NCBI GenBank assembly: GCA_028819675.1
Contig: JAPPKT010000525.1
Span: 1 to 8,863, forward strand
Origin: Caldilineaceae bacterium
GTDB taxonomy: Bacteria; Chloroflexota; Anaerolineae; Caldilineales; Caldilineaceae
Length of the DNA: 8,863 nucleotides
Reading direction: 5' to 3'
Shown here: positions 7,868 through 8,863 of the stretch, piece after piece
Numbering within the stretch: the first letter of the stretch is position 1
Layout: every line of letters begins with the position of its first letter
The notes under the pieces: generated by a model
The model's database searches: none
Seen by the model: the letters and a program-made list of their open reading frames with translations, nothing else
What the model was told of the DNA's origin: nothing
Translations under genes and position numbers: made by a program

Positions 7868-7872
7868 AGCGT

Positions 7873-7901
7873 TTGAAAAAAGTCCCCTGGTGAGATAACT
7901 T
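7873..7901 (+). promoter_or_regulatory. Possible transposase promoter
   Basis: TTGAAA (7873-7878) resembles a -35 box. After a 17-bp spacer comes TAACTT (7896-7901), a poor -10 match. If used, transcription would begin near 7907, inside the hairpin loop, and the mRNA would lack the left arm that otherwise hides the ribosome-binding site. The call rests on spacing and one good box only. Confidence 0.25.
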
Positions 7902-7940
7902 TGGAAGTCTCCACCAACCAAGGTAGCTCACCAGGAGGAC
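7882..7940 (+). promoter_or_regulatory. Hairpin sequestering the transposase Shine-Dalgarno
   Basis: GTCC plus CCTGGTGAG (7882-7894) pairs with CTCACCAGG (7927-7935) and, after one bulged A, GGAC (7937-7940). That gives 13 pairs with a single-base bulge. Further pairing between 7896-7904 and 7918-7925 lengthens the stem, leaving a loop of about 13 nt. The Shine-Dalgarno AGGAGG (7933-7938), 9 nt before the ATG at 7948, lies wholly in the right arm. RNA read in from outside the element would therefore fold and block initiation, a protection strategy known from IS10 and IS50. The fold is visible in the sequence; the regulatory role is inferred. Confidence 0.65.
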
Positions 7941-7947
7941 CAATCGA

Positions 7948-8853
7948 ATGATAGCCCACTTTGACGACTTCTGTCTATGGGTGTATGTGCTGGTTGACGA
8001 CATGTACAAGGAACTGGAAGGACATTTGAGACGACCCGGGCCGAAGCCTAAGTGTAGCGACAGTGAATTGATTGCGATCAGTCTCATCGGCGAGTGCCTG
8101 GGATGGGACGTGGAAACGGAGATGCTCAGTCATATGCAGGCACATCGGGATAAGTTTCCGATCATACCGGATCAGAGCCGCTTCAATCGGCGGCGACGAA
8201 ACTTGATGGGGACCATCAACGAGATGCGACGCATGATGTTGGCCAGGACGGAGCTTTACTGGGACGAGCATTGTGTCGTCGATAGCCTGCCCGTCCCTGT
8301 GGTTAAATTCCATCTGGCGCCGCAATCGCGCATCAGATGGTCCGATTGGGGGGCCGATTATGGGCCGGTTTCCTCCAAGAAGATAATGATCTTCGGTTAC
8401 AAGCTGCATATGCTGATCACATTGGGTGGCCTCATTATCGACTTCGAGTTAGCTCCGGCGAGCAAGCTTGACTTGGCTGTCGGCCGTGAACTCCTTGCAG
8501 GACACAAAAACCGCATCGTCATCGGTGACAAGGCCTACGTCAGCGCACCGGCAGCTGAGGACCTCTGGCATTACAATCGCATCTGCCTGCTCACCAAACG
8601 GCGCAAAAACCAGAAAAAACAACTCACCAAACACATCCGCCGCCTCTATGACTCGGTCCGCCAAATGATCGAAACCGTCACCAGTCAACTCGAAGCACAA
8701 TTCTCGATTGAAACCAACCGCGCCCATACGTTGTGGGGCTTGTGTGCTCGACTCTACACTAAGTTGGCTGCACATACCCTCTGCATCTATATCAACCGTC
8801 TCTTGGGCGCACCTGACTATCTGAAAATCAAGAAATTGGCCTTTCCCAACTAG
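7948..8853 (+). CDS. IS982-family transposase
   Basis: A 301-residue DDE transposase that would cut and join the ends of the surrounding element. The family's N-terminal pattern is present (CSDSELIAISLIGECLGWD, residues 36-54). The catalytic triad is best assigned to D112 in VVDSLPVPV, D194 in VIGDKAYVS and E242 in MIETVTSQLE, all intact. The C-terminal block from 242 to about 285 (IETVTSQLEAQFSIE, then RAHTLWGLCARLYTKLAAH) is typical of IS982 proteins, as is the length. The ATG at 7948 is supported by a perfect AGGAGG 9 nt upstream. The TAG stop lies inside the right inverted repeat, so the coding sequence and the transposon end overlap. The gene looks functional. I am sure of the transposase call and fairly sure of the family. 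Confidence 0.9.
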   Translation: MIAHFDDFCLWVYVLVDDMYKELEGHLRRPGPKPKCSDSELIAISLIGECLGWDVETEMLSHMQAHRDKFPIIPDQSRFNRRRRNLMGTINEMRRMMLARTELYWDEHCVVDSLPVPVVKFHLAPQSRIRWSDWGADYGPVSSKKIMIFGYKLHMLITLGGLIIDFELAPASKLDLAVGRELLAGHKNRIVIGDKAYVSAPAAEDLWHYNRICLLTKRRKNQKKQLTKHIRRLYDSVRQMIETVTSQLEAQFSIETNRAHTLWGLCARLYTKLAAHTLCIYINRLLGAPDYLKIKKLAFPN

Positions 8854-8863
8854 CATAAGGCCC
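8848..8863 (-). repeat. Right terminal inverted repeat of the IS
   Basis: AACTAGCATAAGGCCC is the exact reverse complement of the left repeat at 7852-7867. It contains the transposase stop codon and ends at the last base of the window, so the true outer boundary is not visible. Confidence 0.88.

Larger units (their letters stand above)
7852..8863 (+). mobile_element. IS982-family insertion sequence, apparently complete
   Basis: About 1012 bp bounded by 16-bp perfect terminal inverted repeats, GGGCCTTATGCTAGTT at the left and AACTAGCATAAGGCCC at the right, enclosing one full-length transposase gene. Size and organisation fit the IS982 family (~1 kb, single ORF, DDE transposase). The element ends at the window edge, so a target-site duplication cannot be checked and the outer end could extend by a base or more. 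The open frame, intact catalytic residues and perfect ends suggest a recent insertion. Confidence 0.88.

Noticed and set aside
8449..8856. Minus-strand frame of 135 codons opposite the transposase
   Set aside because: It is antisense to a well-supported transposase with an intact catalytic triad. The sequence has no independent support.

Overview
The window looks like a piece of a GC-rich bacterial chromosome. An SH3-domain lipoprotein with an acidic linker, a soluble polyprenyl-phosphate-mannose-synthase-like enzyme, a YfhO-type membrane protein and an IS982-type transposase together resemble Chloroflexota (Caldilinea/Anaerolinea-like) genomes. That assignment is an inference from gene style, not from a marker gene, and it should be held loosely.

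Layout. Positions 1-326 hold no convincing gene, but they contain the intrinsic terminator of the next gene. Positions 327-1391 (minus) encode a secreted lipoprotein with a bacterial SH3 domain and an unrecognised cysteine-containing C-terminal domain. Positions 1392-1737 separate this gene from a divergent plus-strand pair and hold one GC-rich hairpin. Positions 1738-2694 (plus) encode a family 2 glycosyltransferase of the polyprenyl-phosphate-mannose synthase type. Its stop codon directly abuts the start codon of a 1530-residue membrane protein (2695-7287, plus). That protein joins a complete YfhO-like GT-C membrane protein to a complete 14-helix oligosaccharide flippase. Converging on it is a small alkyltransferase-like DNA-repair protein (7334-7708, minus). 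The window ends with an apparently intact IS982-family insertion sequence (7852-8863) with 16-bp perfect terminal inverted repeats.

How the genes may work together. The GT2 enzyme would charge a polyprenyl phosphate with a sugar on the cytoplasmic face, the flippase half would move the lipid-linked sugar across the membrane, and the YfhO half would transfer the sugar to an extracytoplasmic acceptor. This is the logic of the known three-component glycosylation systems (GT2 + GtrA-type flippase + GT-C, e.g. CsbB/GtcA/YfhO). Here it would be compressed into two adjacent genes, with a MOP-superfamily (Wzx-like) flippase in place of GtrA and fused to the GT-C enzyme. This fusion is the most interesting item in the window. 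Second is a long hairpin in the insertion sequence that buries the transposase ribosome-binding site. The lipoprotein, the alkyltransferase-like gene and the IS have no visible functional link to the glycosylation pair.
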